Below are positions 8,801 to 15,470 of a stretch of DNA of 33,320 nt, in pieces. A model generated the notes under the pieces. That model ran no database searches and had not been told where the DNA came from. It was given only the letters and a program-made list of their open reading frames with translations. The position numbers were made by a program, and so were the translations under genes. Positions within the stretch are counted from its first letter, which is position 1. The number at the start of each line of letters is the position of its first letter. Source of the stretch: Bacteroidota bacterium (GTDB taxonomy: Bacteria > Bacteroidota > Bacteroidia > Chitinophagales > Saprospiraceae); assembly GCA_011321935.1 (NCBI GenBank), contig DROJ01000332.1, positions 1 to 33,320 of the forward strand, read 5' to 3'.

Positions 8801-10487
8801 CAAAATCTTCTCTTGATACATTATAGGCACCGATGTTGTAAACATTTTTCATCATCAAGTCCCAAGTCGGCAACTCAACGGGCTGAATGGTGCTTTTCAA
8901 CATTTTCACGAACAGTACATTTTGCGTGACCGAATCGGTTGCCCTTTCCTGGTCTTCTGCAATCTGCCCTACTTTATAAAACTTATCTTGGTAAAAATAT
9001 TCAAATGCAACCCCTACCACTTGATCAGGCTGGATGTTGATGTTCAACGAAACAAAACCCAGCTTGGGGTGATAGGTGAACTCTGTGGGCGACAATTGGC
9101 GTGCTGTCACTTTCTCGAAATCACGTCCTTGCTGTAAACCCATGCCCCTTAATACATTGACCACTTTGTCCACCTCTTTTGAATTTGGCGTATTCAAGAT
9201 GGTATTGTAAAGGTCGTTCGCCCTGTTTTCTGGCAGGGCGTTCAAGCCAGTAATGTCGGTGGCAAAAGGAGGGGTCCGCTCGTCTTGCTCAGGGTTGGTG
9301 AAGCGGCTTGTTTCGCCCAGATCAGCGAGGGCAACAATGTCGCGGATGTTCTCCGTCGAGTTGCGGGTGTCGGTCACCCATACCTGAATGTTTTTGATGT
9401 CAAAAAGAGACTTGATGGTGGGCAGTTCGCTCAGTGCTTCCTCAAAATGTTCGCGGTTGTAATGGGTGAGGAAAAAGTGGCGGTTCTCGTCGTACTCATC
9501 GGCTTTTACTTCAAATTCTTGAAATTGGCTGCCGCCCTCTAAGGTGATGGATTCGCGCTCCGATTTTTGTTGCGAAGCGACAAGGTTCAAGGTCAAGCGG
9601 CCGAATTGCAGTTCTGTTTTAATACCGAACAAACTCTGGCTGCCCTGTATCAAAGTGCCCCGCAGAGGCAGGCTCACGTTTCCCGCTTCTATTTTTTTGA
9701 TGATGTCGTCTTCGCCAAATGTTTCGGTATTGTAATCCAACTTCATGGTATTGTCGAAGTCGAAAGTTGCCTGGGTATTGTAGTTGGTATTCAGTTTTAG
9801 TTTTTCGCCGATGGAGCCGTCCACGTTCATCTGGATAGCCATGTCAAAATCGAAACCGCCCTGCCGTTGTTGCCGCTGGGGGAGGGTTGGGTTCAAGATG
9901 TTGTTGAACTCCACGCCAAAGGTCAGGTCAATGTTTCCTTGCGGTTTGATGTCCACTTCTGTGCCTCCAAAAAGGCGCTCGATCATCTGGTCCTTGATGT
10001 CGATTTTTGCCAGTGGGTCCAACCTGCCCGAAGTTCCCCGCCCTGTGCTTGAACCTGAAAGTGCATTAAAATATTCTTGCTCCTGCTGTCTGGCCTGATA
10101 CTCCATGTACTCATCGAAAGTCATGTAAGTAGGGGGGCGGAAATAGTCGCCGCCTATCGTTTCGGTAATGATGTAATTGCCCGTTTCGGGGTCGAACTCT
10201 ACTGTTTGCTCTACCGCCGCAGGGTCTTGCAGGTCGAAGGGGTTTTGGTTGGCATCGTTCAGGAAATCATCCTGCCGGTCGATGAGGGGGATCGTATCTG
10301 CTGGAGGGGAAGCTGTTTCCTGGAGCATGTTCTGCTCGGTGGGTTCAGTTTCGGTCTCGTTAGAGGCCAGTACATATTCGGGCGCAAAAGGGTTTTCTGG
10401 CATGTTGGTGCTTCCAAAAACGGAGGGGTTTTCAGCGAGCATCAAGAACACCAGCATACTAACAATAAGTAAAAATCTCTTCTTCAT
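2898..10487 (-). CDS. sprA: T9SS outer-membrane translocon protein SprA
   Basis: SprA is the very large beta-barrel that forms the outer-membrane pore of the type IX secretion system. It exports adhesins, enzymes and gliding proteins that carry C-terminal sorting domains. The 2529-residue length is in the family range (about 2400-2500). Recognisable parts are an N-terminal signal peptide (MKKRFLLIVSMLVFLMLA), the SprA N-terminal repeat type (GNIDLTFGVEFNNI, LNTNYNTQATFDFDN, GNVSLPLRGTLIQGSQSLFG), a VYIDDFEGA block typical of SprA, and many amphipathic strands to an FSLE C-terminus. I start at the ATG at 10487 because the upstream track residues lack a signal peptide. Two odd Lys/Arg/Asp-rich insertions lie at about residues 1950-2023 and 2412-2445. 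ruvA upstream on the same strand matches a common Bacteroidota gene order, but about 500 bp of repeats separate them. Confidence 0.96.
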   Translation of the reverse strand: MKKRFLLIVSMLVFLMLAENPSVFGSTNMPENPFAPEYVLASNETETEPTEQNMLQETASPPADTIPLIDRQDDFLNDANQNPFDLQDPAAVEQTVEFDPETGNYIITETIGGDYFRPPTYMTFDEYMEYQARQQEQEYFNALSGSSTGRGTSGRLDPLAKIDIKDQMIERLFGGTEVDIKPQGNIDLTFGVEFNNILNPTLPQRQQRQGGFDFDMAIQMNVDGSIGEKLKLNTNYNTQATFDFDNTMKLDYNTETFGEDDIIKKIEAGNVSLPLRGTLIQGSQSLFGIKTELQFGRLTLNLVASQQKSERESITLEGGSQFQEFEVKADEYDENRHFFLTHYNREHFEEALSELPTIKSLFDIKNIQVWVTDTRNSTENIRDIVALADLGETSRFTNPEQDERTPPFATDITGLNALPENRANDLYNTILNTPNSKEVDKVVNVLRGMGLQQGRDFEKVTARQLSPTEFTYHPKLGFVSLNINIQPDQVVGVAFEYFYQDKFYKVGQIAEDQERATDSVTQNVLFVKMLKSTIQPVELPTWDLMMKNVYNIGAYNVSREDFELGVYYEDPGEGTKQFMPAAGISDKPLLRIFNLDQLNVQLDPQPDGVFDFVDGLTINTRNGRIMFPVLEPFGSSLASQLQPQDTAKFVYEQLYKQTLFNAREFQEFNRFTIKGSYKSSVSSEISLGAFNIPQGAVSVYSGGKKLEEGRDYEIDYQIGRVRILNDVYLNSGAPIRVEFEDNSLFGFQTKTMLGVRADYMVNKHLTLGGTYLHLFERPYTQKVNIGDDPINNRIYGFDVNYSNEAPWLTRLVDKIPLISTKEMSNINFTAETAVLKPGHARAINEDSPTEKNKGGVVYIDDFEGAVTPLNLTTPSVGVNGWMMSSVPRDDQDATDPIFPEAFLNDSLVAGMNRAHLSWYSIDRSSSGNDNGNPYGVVVQQTEIFPNRQNANQLGAALIRSLDLAYDPTRRGPYNYDPPTGSAFSAGLNPDGSLKDPETRWAGIMRQMTTNDFQSSNIEFLEFWMMSPYLDTTGAIAANPDAASGRMNGELIINFGNISEDIMPDSRKFFENGLPGPNTQGLRSTETNWGQIPLNPQITNNFDTDPDNRAAQDVGLDGLNDAGERVKFADYIAAIQSLSAPAIATITADPSNDNFRHYRSYSNGTSTLDRYDRFFGLEGNTPINQGESLTRSSTTLPDGEDLDGDRTVNETESYFEYRVPIVYDGLRGIDADANPFITETRVSNDDRRVWHRFRIPLNLLDSDPFFRKVGGIRDFRSIRFMRMYLKGFQQPVVLRFATLELVRSQWRRYTRELEEEPCFDFDETSFDINAVNIEENSEREPFGYTLPPGITREQALGVNISALQNEQALSLRVCNLEDGDARGVFKNLNLDMRVLKKLKMFLHAEDTKNCATNEPLQDGDLNVFIRLGSDINSNFYEYEIPITMSDPNTIVQERSDEYARVVWPDSNDITIDFDLLKKLKTIRNADPDATLGKLYEIKNMPGEKKTGAIFRIKGNPNLGLVKTVMVGIRNPVIGDDCLQNDEKSIEIWINELRAFGLDERGGVAGTARIDMQLADFMTLSGSVAASSIGFGPLDKQLADRQREKKLQYDIAGTAQLDKFLPEKTGLSVPFYFQYSKEVSTPQYDPYDLDLELDEKLKTEANPQQAKTDAQTVKTIKSYNFTNVRKQRTNTDKKPMPWDISNFTATYAFDETSQHDPIVESDVLTRRRGALDYNYTRKVKYIEPLKKVIKSKNLKFLKNMNFNPFPNSFAFSTDLDRKFNVTKHRFAGANPLYNTYYNKQFVWNRIYDLQWDITRNLKFQFNADNNAVIDEPDEIEMLERNQLPANDPLYISDIGKFRRDSIKKSLRDFGRTKHYQHNINATYKVPTKDIPFLDWVGLKASYKAGYGWDASSRTPTAIAQGNIINNSQDKTINGDLDFEKLYNYVPYLKKINSKPRRGRGSRGLRDASKGDKKNKRGSKADDKKSKKKNGDKGKDSDKKDKAGKNRSDRDKKKNKDKQPSKMERAFIRPLMAVRKLRLNYRESYTTVIPGYLPDSKLFGMQSFDAPGWGFVAGFQPNIDQKDWYTDKDYLYKNWQWISGDVTQPNPLLQTYKQEMDGKLTIEPFRKFRIDVDASRSKTRNHEEKFARNQILDPANPDNRSQTEMEHFAESDFGTFQVSYIGAFNTLFEKDLFGLFKTFSDARVGIANRLSSDPPGSHDDPDNAAQGYPRGYGRTHPDVLLPAFFAAYTGKDPGNIAVADDYLSNVLIKTKPAPNWRLTYDGLADLAPFKEYFRSISISHGYKGTMSVSSYRTNNSYDSTDPFLLVTEQTNDLEANPNLNYFSRFRIPDVQVQEQFSPLLGVDVRLKNDMSFKGEFSKRRTLALDLEGYMNETVGTDITVGFGYKIKEVELGFLTSKKKKKSRAKQKKDDKNKPGSSSRAGRRRTNEPGSLDITFDFSIRDDETNRYDLFYGTQDPTRGNKIITILPQATYQLNKQLSLRFFFDYRRQEPKTSEGYPTTNIRSGVTVRFSLE

Positions 10488-10813
10488 AATATTGCGGCAA
10501 GATGCCTTCTTTTTACGATTAGTGCGTGTGTCTTTTAAGGAAAAAACTGGAACATCTATTTGCATAAAAAAAATATTTAAACAAATGATGCACAGTCCTT
10601 AAGACGGTATTTAAAATGCAAAACAAATTGAAGCAGTGTTGATCGCAGCCTCAAGGAAAAGAGTCTGTTACGAAATGGAATCGGAATGGTTGAGCAAAGT
10701 TGAAACTAGTTTAATGCTTTTCGTAAAATCCTAACATACCTTTGATTTTGTTTGCACACGGAATGGTTCAAAAACGCTGAATTCCTGATTGATTTTTTGA
10801 GGGCCTATTATTT
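10488..10813. other. Spacer upstream of sprA
   Basis: No gene was found. On the plus strand there is a perfect TACCTTTG box (10737-10744) matching the Bacteroidota -7 consensus TAnnTTTG. It points toward the heptad repeats and antisense to ruvA, and I see no good -33 partner for it. I could not find a convincing minus-strand promoter for sprA. The AT-rich stretch at 10560-10600 is the likely sprA leader. Confidence 0.4.
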
Positions 10814-11002
10814 AACAGTTGTCGTGATTAGTGATTAGTGACCAGTGATTAGTAGATTAGTGATTAGTAGATTAGTGACCAGTTATAGTGAACAGTGTTG
10901 ATAATACCCAACCACTGGTCACTAATCACTGGTCACTGATCACTAATCACTGGTCACTGATCACTGATCACTGATCACTGGTCACTGATCACGACAACTG
11001 TT
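10814..11002. repeat. Inverted heptanucleotide repeat array at the ruvA 3' end
   Basis: On the right, 10913-10989 is eleven in-register heptads of form CACTRRT (CACTGGT, CACTAAT, CACTGAT). On the left, about 10824-10880 holds the complementary words (GTGATTA, GTGACCA) with a few slips. The outer ends are also inverted: AACAGTTGTCGTGA at 10814-10827 is complemented by TCACGACAACTGTT at 10989-11002. That right end is the last 14 bases of the ruvA coding sequence, so the ruvA stop codon lies inside the repeat. Confidence 0.9.
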
Positions 11003-11579
11003 TGAGTGCCAACCGGATGAGGTCTTCCACATTTGAAACACCGGGGTCGGCCTGCAAAACTTTGTTGAGTGCCTTTTGTGCCTGTATCTTATTGACCTGC
11101 AAGGACATCAGGGCTGATAACGCATCCTGTCTCATTGTATTGTTTGCCGCAGCAATGGGAACAGTCACGCCGCCACCTGATTTTATCAATTTGTTTTTCA
11201 GGTCCAAAATAATCTGCTTGGCCGTCTTGTTGCCGATACCTTTTACCTTTTTCAATGCCGCTTCGTTTTCGGAAATAATGGCTGCCCGGAGTTCATCGGG
11301 CATCATGGTGGAAAGCACGATCTGGGCAGTAGAAGGCCCGACGCCTGAAACAGAGATCAAATGCACGAAAAGGTTGCGTTCGTCGTCGTCGGCAAAACCG
11401 TAAAGTGTCTGGGAATCTTCTTTTACATGGAAATAAGTAAGGATCTTTACATGTTCCAGCTTTTCTACCCTTGAATAAGTGTTCAAGCTGATGTGGACCC
11501 GATAGCCGACCCCGTTTGCCTCTACCACTATATAGGTGGGTGCTTTGAACGTGATGTTGCCCTTGATGTAAGTTATCAT
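10989..11579 (-). CDS. ruvA: Holliday junction branch migration protein RuvA
   Basis: RuvA binds four-way Holliday junctions and loads the RuvB motor during recombinational repair. The 196-residue protein has the N-terminal OB-fold domain (MITYIKGNITFKAPTYIVVEANGVGYRVHIS), two helix-hairpin-helix motifs (LISVSGVGPSTAQ and LKKVKGIGNKTAKQ), and the C-terminal domain III (about 150-196) that contacts RuvB. Length and motifs are typical. It is divergent from alr, and sprA follows downstream on the same strand. The last codons and the TGA stop lie in an inverted heptad repeat, so its mRNA would end in a long stem that may terminate or stabilise it. No ribosome binding site is evident, as usual in this phylum. 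Confidence 0.95.
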   Translation of the reverse strand: MITYIKGNITFKAPTYIVVEANGVGYRVHISLNTYSRVEKLEHVKILTYFHVKEDSQTLYGFADDDERNLFVHLISVSGVGPSTAQIVLSTMMPDELRAAIISENEAALKKVKGIGNKTAKQIILDLKNKLIKSGGGVTVPIAAANNTMRQDALSALMSLQVNKIQAQKALNKVLQADPGVSNVEDLIRLALKQLS

Positions 11580-11624
11580 TTTGGTAAACGGTGATTTTTA
11601 TAACTTGGCTTTTTGATTTGCGGC

Positions 11625-11643
11625 GCGAAATTACACATTTCGC
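11625..11643. promoter_or_regulatory. Palindrome in the ruvA-alr divergent promoter region
   Basis: GCGAAAT (11625-11631) and ATTTCGC (11637-11643) form a 7-bp inverted repeat with a 5-base spacer. On the minus strand the same bases give TAATTTCG, close to the Bacteroidota -7 box, about 50 bp before ruvA. It could be a shared operator or simply a symmetric pair of -7 elements. No experimental or comparative support is available here. Confidence 0.35.
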
Positions 11644-11707
11644 ATGTGGGGGTGGGAACGAATTGCCGGCCTATCGGAAAGCTGTTTTTAATAAAATAAA
11701 TATACTC

Positions 11708-12874
11708 TTGGCACCAACCTATCCAATTTTAGAGGTCAACTTATCTGCTTTGCGCCACAACTTGCAGCTTCATCAAAGCTTTCTCCTTCCAAGTACCAAA
11801 ACGATGGTCATGGTAAAGGCAAATGCTTATGGCAGCGGCAGCGTGGCAGTGGGCAGGTTTCTTGAAAAACAGCGAGTTGACTATCTCGGGGTGGCTTTCG
11901 TCCACGAAGGAGTAACATTGCGCAAGGCCGGCATCCAACTGCCCATCCTCGTGCTCAACCCTGCCGAAACAGCTTTCGGGACAATGTTGGAATTTGGGCT
12001 GGAGCCCGAAATATATAGCCTCGGCCTGCTGAAAGAATTCCTCTCTTTTGTCAAGTCAAAAAAGAGGCCCTCCCCCGCTGCCGGAAAATTTTTGATCCAT
12101 TTAAAATTGGACACGGGCATGCACCGCCTCGGATTTGAAGAAAGTGATTTGGAAAAATTGAATGCGCTCCTGACCGCCAACAACAAAACCATAACCGTTC
12201 GATCTATCTTTTCCCACCTTGCTGCCACCGAAGCCGTTGCCCACGACGATTTCACAAAAAACCAAATTGCTTTTTTTAATAAAATGTATAAAATACTGGC
12301 CAAAGAACTGGGCTATTGCCCCTTGCGCCACGTGCTCAATTCCGGGGGCATTGTCCGTTTCCCAACTTTCCAAATGGACATGGTTCGGCTGGGCATCGGC
12401 ATTTATGGAACAGGCCCGAGCGGGAAAATCCAAAAAGAACTACAAACAGTAAACACCCTCAAAGCTGCCGTTTCACAAATAAAAAAAATCAAAAAAGGAC
12501 AGACCGTCGGATATGGCAGGGCGGGGGCCGCAAAAGAAAACATGCGCATCGCCACCCTCAACATCGGCTATGCCGACGGGCTGCCGAGAAAGGCAGGGAA
12601 CGGCCGTTTCAGTGTTTTGATAAATGGCCAGAAAGCGCCAACCTTCGGCAATGTCTGCATGGACATGACGATGGTGGATATTTCCAAAATAAAAAAAGTG
12701 AGGGCAGGCGACGAGGCACTTATTTTTGGGAAAGATGGGTTCGGCAATGAACTGCCCGTCTCGGAACTGGCACAAAGCATGGAGACCATTCCATACGAAA
12801 TTTTCACTTCTGTTTCGGCGCGGGTGAAGCGGGTTTATATGGAGGGGCAGAGCGAAAACTTGGAGGTTTTTTGA
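11708..12874 (+). CDS. alr: Alanine racemase
   Basis: This PLP-dependent enzyme converts L-alanine to D-alanine for peptidoglycan. It has the N-terminal barrel with the PLP lysine in VMVKANAYGSG, the C-terminal domain with GYGRAG carrying the catalytic Tyr, then ATLNIGYADGLPR and GNVCMDMTMVD. The track starts at a GTG (11591), but the first 39 residues look like translated promoter DNA. Homology begins at APTYPILEVNLSALRHN, and there is no ATG nearby, so I place the start at TTG 11708 (388 residues, normal for the family). Many Bacteroidota carry Alr fused to MurF, whereas this one stands alone. Its stop codon lies in the loop of a terminator hairpin. Two genes follow on the same strand. Confidence 0.92.
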   Translation: MAPTYPILEVNLSALRHNLQLHQSFLLPSTKTMVMVKANAYGSGSVAVGRFLEKQRVDYLGVAFVHEGVTLRKAGIQLPILVLNPAETAFGTMLEFGLEPEIYSLGLLKEFLSFVKSKKRPSPAAGKFLIHLKLDTGMHRLGFEESDLEKLNALLTANNKTITVRSIFSHLAATEAVAHDDFTKNQIAFFNKMYKILAKELGYCPLRHVLNSGGIVRFPTFQMDMVRLGIGIYGTGPSGKIQKELQTVNTLKAAVSQIKKIKKGQTVGYGRAGAAKENMRIATLNIGYADGLPRKAGNGRFSVLINGQKAPTFGNVCMDMTMVDISKIKKVRAGDEALIFGKDGFGNELPVSELAQSMETIPYEIFTSVSARVKRVYMEGQSENLEVF

Positions 12875-12888
12875 ACCTCCAAGTTTTT
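12855..12888 (+). terminator. Intrinsic terminator overlapping the alr stop codon
   Basis: AAAACTTGGAGGTT (12855-12868) pairs with AACCTCCAAGTTTT (12874-12887), 14 bp of perfect stem with a 5-base loop and a T-run at the end. The alr TGA occupies 12872-12874, in the loop and first stem base, so the last alr codons form the left arm. A terminating ribosome would cover it, which may couple termination to translation. Confidence 0.8.
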
Positions 12889-12949
12889 AACCTGTCCCTC
12901 CTCCACCTTGCAGCCCAAACCCCTTCATGTTCCCATTTGTTTAAAAAAA

Positions 12950-13495
12950 ATGCAGCCAAAAACAATTGTCATAACCGGCCCGGAGTCAACTGGCAAAACA
13001 ACATTGGCCGGGCAGTTGGCAGCACATTTCAAAACTGTTTGGGTGCCTGAATTTGCCCGCTCCTATATCTCTGGTTTAGATCGGCAGTATATAGAAAATG
13101 ACCTGCTGGAAATTGCCAAAGGGCAGTTGCTGCAAGAAAATAAAATGAAGGAAAAAGCAGGCGGGGTTTTGTTCTTGGACACTAGTCTTGAAGTGCTGAA
13201 AATATGGTCGGGATATAAATACGGCCGTTGCCACCCTTTTATTTTGGACCAGTTAAAAGCACAAAAGCACCGTTTGTATTTATTGTGCGAACCGGATATA
13301 AAATGGGAAAAAGACCCCCAAAGAGAAAACCCGGATGACCGGCAAAAATTATTTGAACTATATGTGCAAGAATTAACCCAGCAAAACACTAACTTTGTGA
13401 AGATCAGCGGGATCGGAAACACCCGGTTTAAAAATGCCCTTCACTATGTCAGACAATATTTATCTATCCATGCAAAAACCGATGCTGCACAGTAG
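12950..13495 (+). CDS. NadR-like P-loop ATPase/kinase
   Basis: This is a 181-residue P-loop protein of the family covering the C-terminal ribosylnicotinamide kinase domain of NadR (AAA_28 type). The Walker A is GPESTGKTTL at residues 9-18. VPEFARSYI follows, a motif seen in NadR-type kinases, then a hydrophobic strand GGVLFLDTSLEVLK (Walker B region) and a lid with WEKDPQRENPDDR. By family it would phosphorylate nicotinamide riboside or a related nucleoside for NAD salvage, but the substrate cannot be read from sequence. The track start is a TTG at 12908. I prefer the ATG at 12950, which directly precedes the conserved QPKTIVITGPES. Its end overlaps the next gene, so the two are probably translationally coupled. 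Confidence 0.8.
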   Translation: MQPKTIVITGPESTGKTTLAGQLAAHFKTVWVPEFARSYISGLDRQYIENDLLEIAKGQLLQENKMKEKAGGVLFLDTSLEVLKIWSGYKYGRCHPFILDQLKAQKHRLYLLCEPDIKWEKDPQRENPDDRQKLFELYVQELTQQNTNFVKISGIGNTRFKNALHYVRQYLSIHAKTDAAQ

Positions 13496-13889
13496 CTATC
13501 CGGTCATATTATTTGATGGCGTGTGCAACTTCTGCAACGACACCATTAACTCCATCATCAAGTTGGACAAAAAAAATGTTTTCAAATTTGCCCCCCTGCA
13601 ATCTGAAATGGGGCAGCGGATGCTCGAAGCCTACAACCGTTCCACCGAAGATTTCAACTCGGTCGTGCTTATCTGCGACGGCAACCTCTACACTAAATCG
13701 GACGCTGCCCTGCAGACCTTTAAACACCTCGGAGGCCCCTGGCGCTACCTGCGCATATTTTCGGTGGTGCCCCGCCCCGTCCGCAATGCCGTTTATGATT
13801 TTATTGCCAAAAACAGGTACAAATGGTTTGGCAAAAAAGAGCAGTGCATGGTGCCTACCCCAGATATAAAAGCAAGGTTTTTGGACTGA
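13470..13889 (+). CDS. DCC-family thiol-disulfide oxidoreductase (DUF393)
   Basis: Small protein of the DCC family, named for a conserved Asp-x-x-Cys-x-x-Cys motif, here FDGVCNFCN with Cys at about 19 and 22. The family is predicted to have a thioredoxin-like fold and redox activity, but its physiological role is not established. Other family features are FAPLQSEMG, a D-ALQTFKHLGGPWRYLRIF segment, and VPRPVRNAVYDFIAKNRYKWFG. In-frame ATGs occur at 13434, 13446, 13470 and 13482. I chose 13470 because it leaves the usual short lead before the DCC motif (139 residues), and 13482 is also possible. It overlaps the end of the NadR-like gene. Confidence 0.85.
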   Translation: MQKPMLHSSYPVILFDGVCNFCNDTINSIIKLDKKNVFKFAPLQSEMGQRMLEAYNRSTEDFNSVVLICDGNLYTKSDAALQTFKHLGGPWRYLRIFSVVPRPVRNAVYDFIAKNRYKWFGKKEQCMVPTPDIKARFLD

Positions 13890-13990
13890 TGGCTGCCGCC
13901 CGATTCCTGACTGCCGACAGGCAATTGGGGAGGCTGATCAAAAACAGCAATCCCTAAAAAAACGGGCATCAAAATATTATGAACAATTGA

Positions 13991-14317
13991 GGTATTGTTC
14001 CCTGCCTGCCCAAAACAAGAAGGGGCTGCAACTGTGGTCGCAACTGTTCAATATCAGTTGGGCTTGAAAAAGCCATTTCCCTGCCAGTACAACCCAACTC
14101 AACTTCGGGTATAGCATATATCCCATCGGACAAAATCATTGGTTCGGAAGTTTTGGTAAATATATACGTTACGAGAGGACGGCTAATGAGCCAATCATCT
14201 AAAACAATAAACCAAGCCAATTTGGAAATTGACCTTTCAGGCTTCAGTCCAGGAGTTTACTTTGCTCAGATAATAGATGACGACCGTTCATTTATTTCTA
14301 AAATAATCCTCCAGTAA
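13991..14317 (+). pseudogene. Orphan T9SS C-terminal sorting domain (gene remnant)
   Basis: An open frame from a TGA at 13988 to the TAA at 14315-14317 has no usable start for a secreted protein. Its last 80 or so codons read as a type A T9SS sorting domain: PNSTSGIAYI (a decayed version of the usual PNPTSG), VLVNIYVTRGRLM, IDLSGFSPGVYFAQI, and the basic-hydrophobic end FISKIILQ. No signal peptide or passenger domain is upstream; the DCC gene ends 100 bp before. The ORF track misses it. I read it as the 3' remnant of a deleted cargo gene at the edge of the T9SS cargo locus, and a possible donor of sorting-domain sequence for recombination. Confidence 0.75.
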
Positions 14318-14331
14318 ACCATATAAAACAG

Positions 14332-14366
14332 GGGCCAGTTGCATTAATTCAACTGGCCCTTTATTG
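14332..14366 (+). terminator. Intrinsic terminator after the sorting-domain remnant
   Basis: GGGCCAGTTG (14332-14341) and CAACTGGCCC (14350-14359) form a perfect 10-bp stem with an 8-base loop, followed by TTTATT. It separates the remnant from the next secreted-protein gene, which starts 23 bp after the stem. Confidence 0.85.
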
Positions 14367-14381
14367 ATCAAATCAATTATC

Positions 14382-15383
14382 ATGAAAACAACCTCAATAA
14401 TTTTTGTTTTATTGTTTTTATTAAATCATTGCTTGGCGCAAGGCATATTTGCTGCCGATATTCATGTTAATGTGTCTAATGGCGCAGATGGAATTTATGT
14501 AACTACATTCGTTTCAACGTTCACCCAAGAAGAGGCCCAGCCATTTATCCTAATTGATTATGGTGATGGAACGGAAGATGTATTGTTCGGTCAAAATTTT
14601 GAACTATATACTGGTTATTATCAAAACGAATACTATATGGGGCATCATTTTTATCAAGATACAGGCATGTACACCATTACCTATATTGACAGTTCTTGGA
14701 TAGATGGCGTAACCAATATGGAGGACTCCGGCAATCAACCTTTCAAAATGACCGCCGATGTACTCATTAGCAATGAAAGCGGCTTTACTACAAATCAATC
14801 TGTCTTTTTCAGCTCGACTGCGGATTTTATACTATACGAAGACAATGGGATAATCAGCCATCCTGTTATTCCTGTCGATTTTCAAGTAGATACCATTGTC
14901 CAGCGCTTTGTGGATATAGATGTCCCTGGGTATTATCTGCCAGAGGCAACGGATACCCTGGCCTGCTGCCTCGTATGGGACAGGCCGACAGAACCCGGTA
15001 GGTATGTCTTCGGTTTTGATTTTGAGGACTGGCGCTACGGGAGGATGATGAGCAGAGTACAACGCTATATCACCGTGGAAGTAGATTCCGTCATAATAAC
15101 CGACAGTAAAGAACAGACGCTTGATGATAACAGCTTCTCCGTATTTCCGAACCCGGCCGATACCGATCTCCGCATATTTTTCAGGGGGGCTTATATATTG
15201 GGCGCCCAACATTCCATCAGCATTGCCGATGCATTGGGAAGATGTCTGTTCCAAAAAACAATCGGGCTGATAGAATATGGCAGTGGTATTACAATCGACG
15301 TGGGCAGTTGGCTGTCCGGTCTGTATATTATCAGTTTTAAGGTTGATGGACATATATGGTCGGAGAAAATAATTGTTTATTGA
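14382..15383 (+). CDS. Secreted T9SS cargo protein, PKD-like, paralogue of the 16904 gene
   Basis: A 333-residue exported protein with an N-terminal signal peptide (MKTTSIIFVLLFLLNHCLAQ). A PKD-like module at about 40-105 has FILIDYGDGTEDVLF and HHFYQDTGMYTITYID. A second module has LVWDRPTEPGRYVFGFDFEDWRYG, a signature of a large Bacteroidota surface family. A type A T9SS sorting domain begins near FSVFPNPADTDLRI and ends in SEKIIVY. It would pass through the inner membrane by Sec and the outer membrane through SprA, to be anchored or released. Ligand or role is unknown. I start at ATG 14382, ahead of the signal peptide, rather than the TTG at 14364. Confidence 0.85.
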   Translation: MKTTSIIFVLLFLLNHCLAQGIFAADIHVNVSNGADGIYVTTFVSTFTQEEAQPFILIDYGDGTEDVLFGQNFELYTGYYQNEYYMGHHFYQDTGMYTITYIDSSWIDGVTNMEDSGNQPFKMTADVLISNESGFTTNQSVFFSSTADFILYEDNGIISHPVIPVDFQVDTIVQRFVDIDVPGYYLPEATDTLACCLVWDRPTEPGRYVFGFDFEDWRYGRMMSRVQRYITVEVDSVIITDSKEQTLDDNSFSVFPNPADTDLRIFFRGAYILGAQHSISIADALGRCLFQKTIGLIEYGSGITIDVGSWLSGLYIISFKVDGHIWSEKIIVY

Positions 15384-15470
15384 TGAAGGGACTAATTCAG
15401 GTCAAAGTTCATTTTTTTTTCAAAACCAGCCCGGTTTGGGCTATGTTTTGATCGCCCGCAAATCTATGTC

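Noticed and set aside
13888-13956. 22-codon ORF MAAARFLTADRQLG... after the DCC gene
   Set aside because: Too short, with no homology I recognise and no ribosome binding context; its ATG overlaps the DCC stop region by chance.
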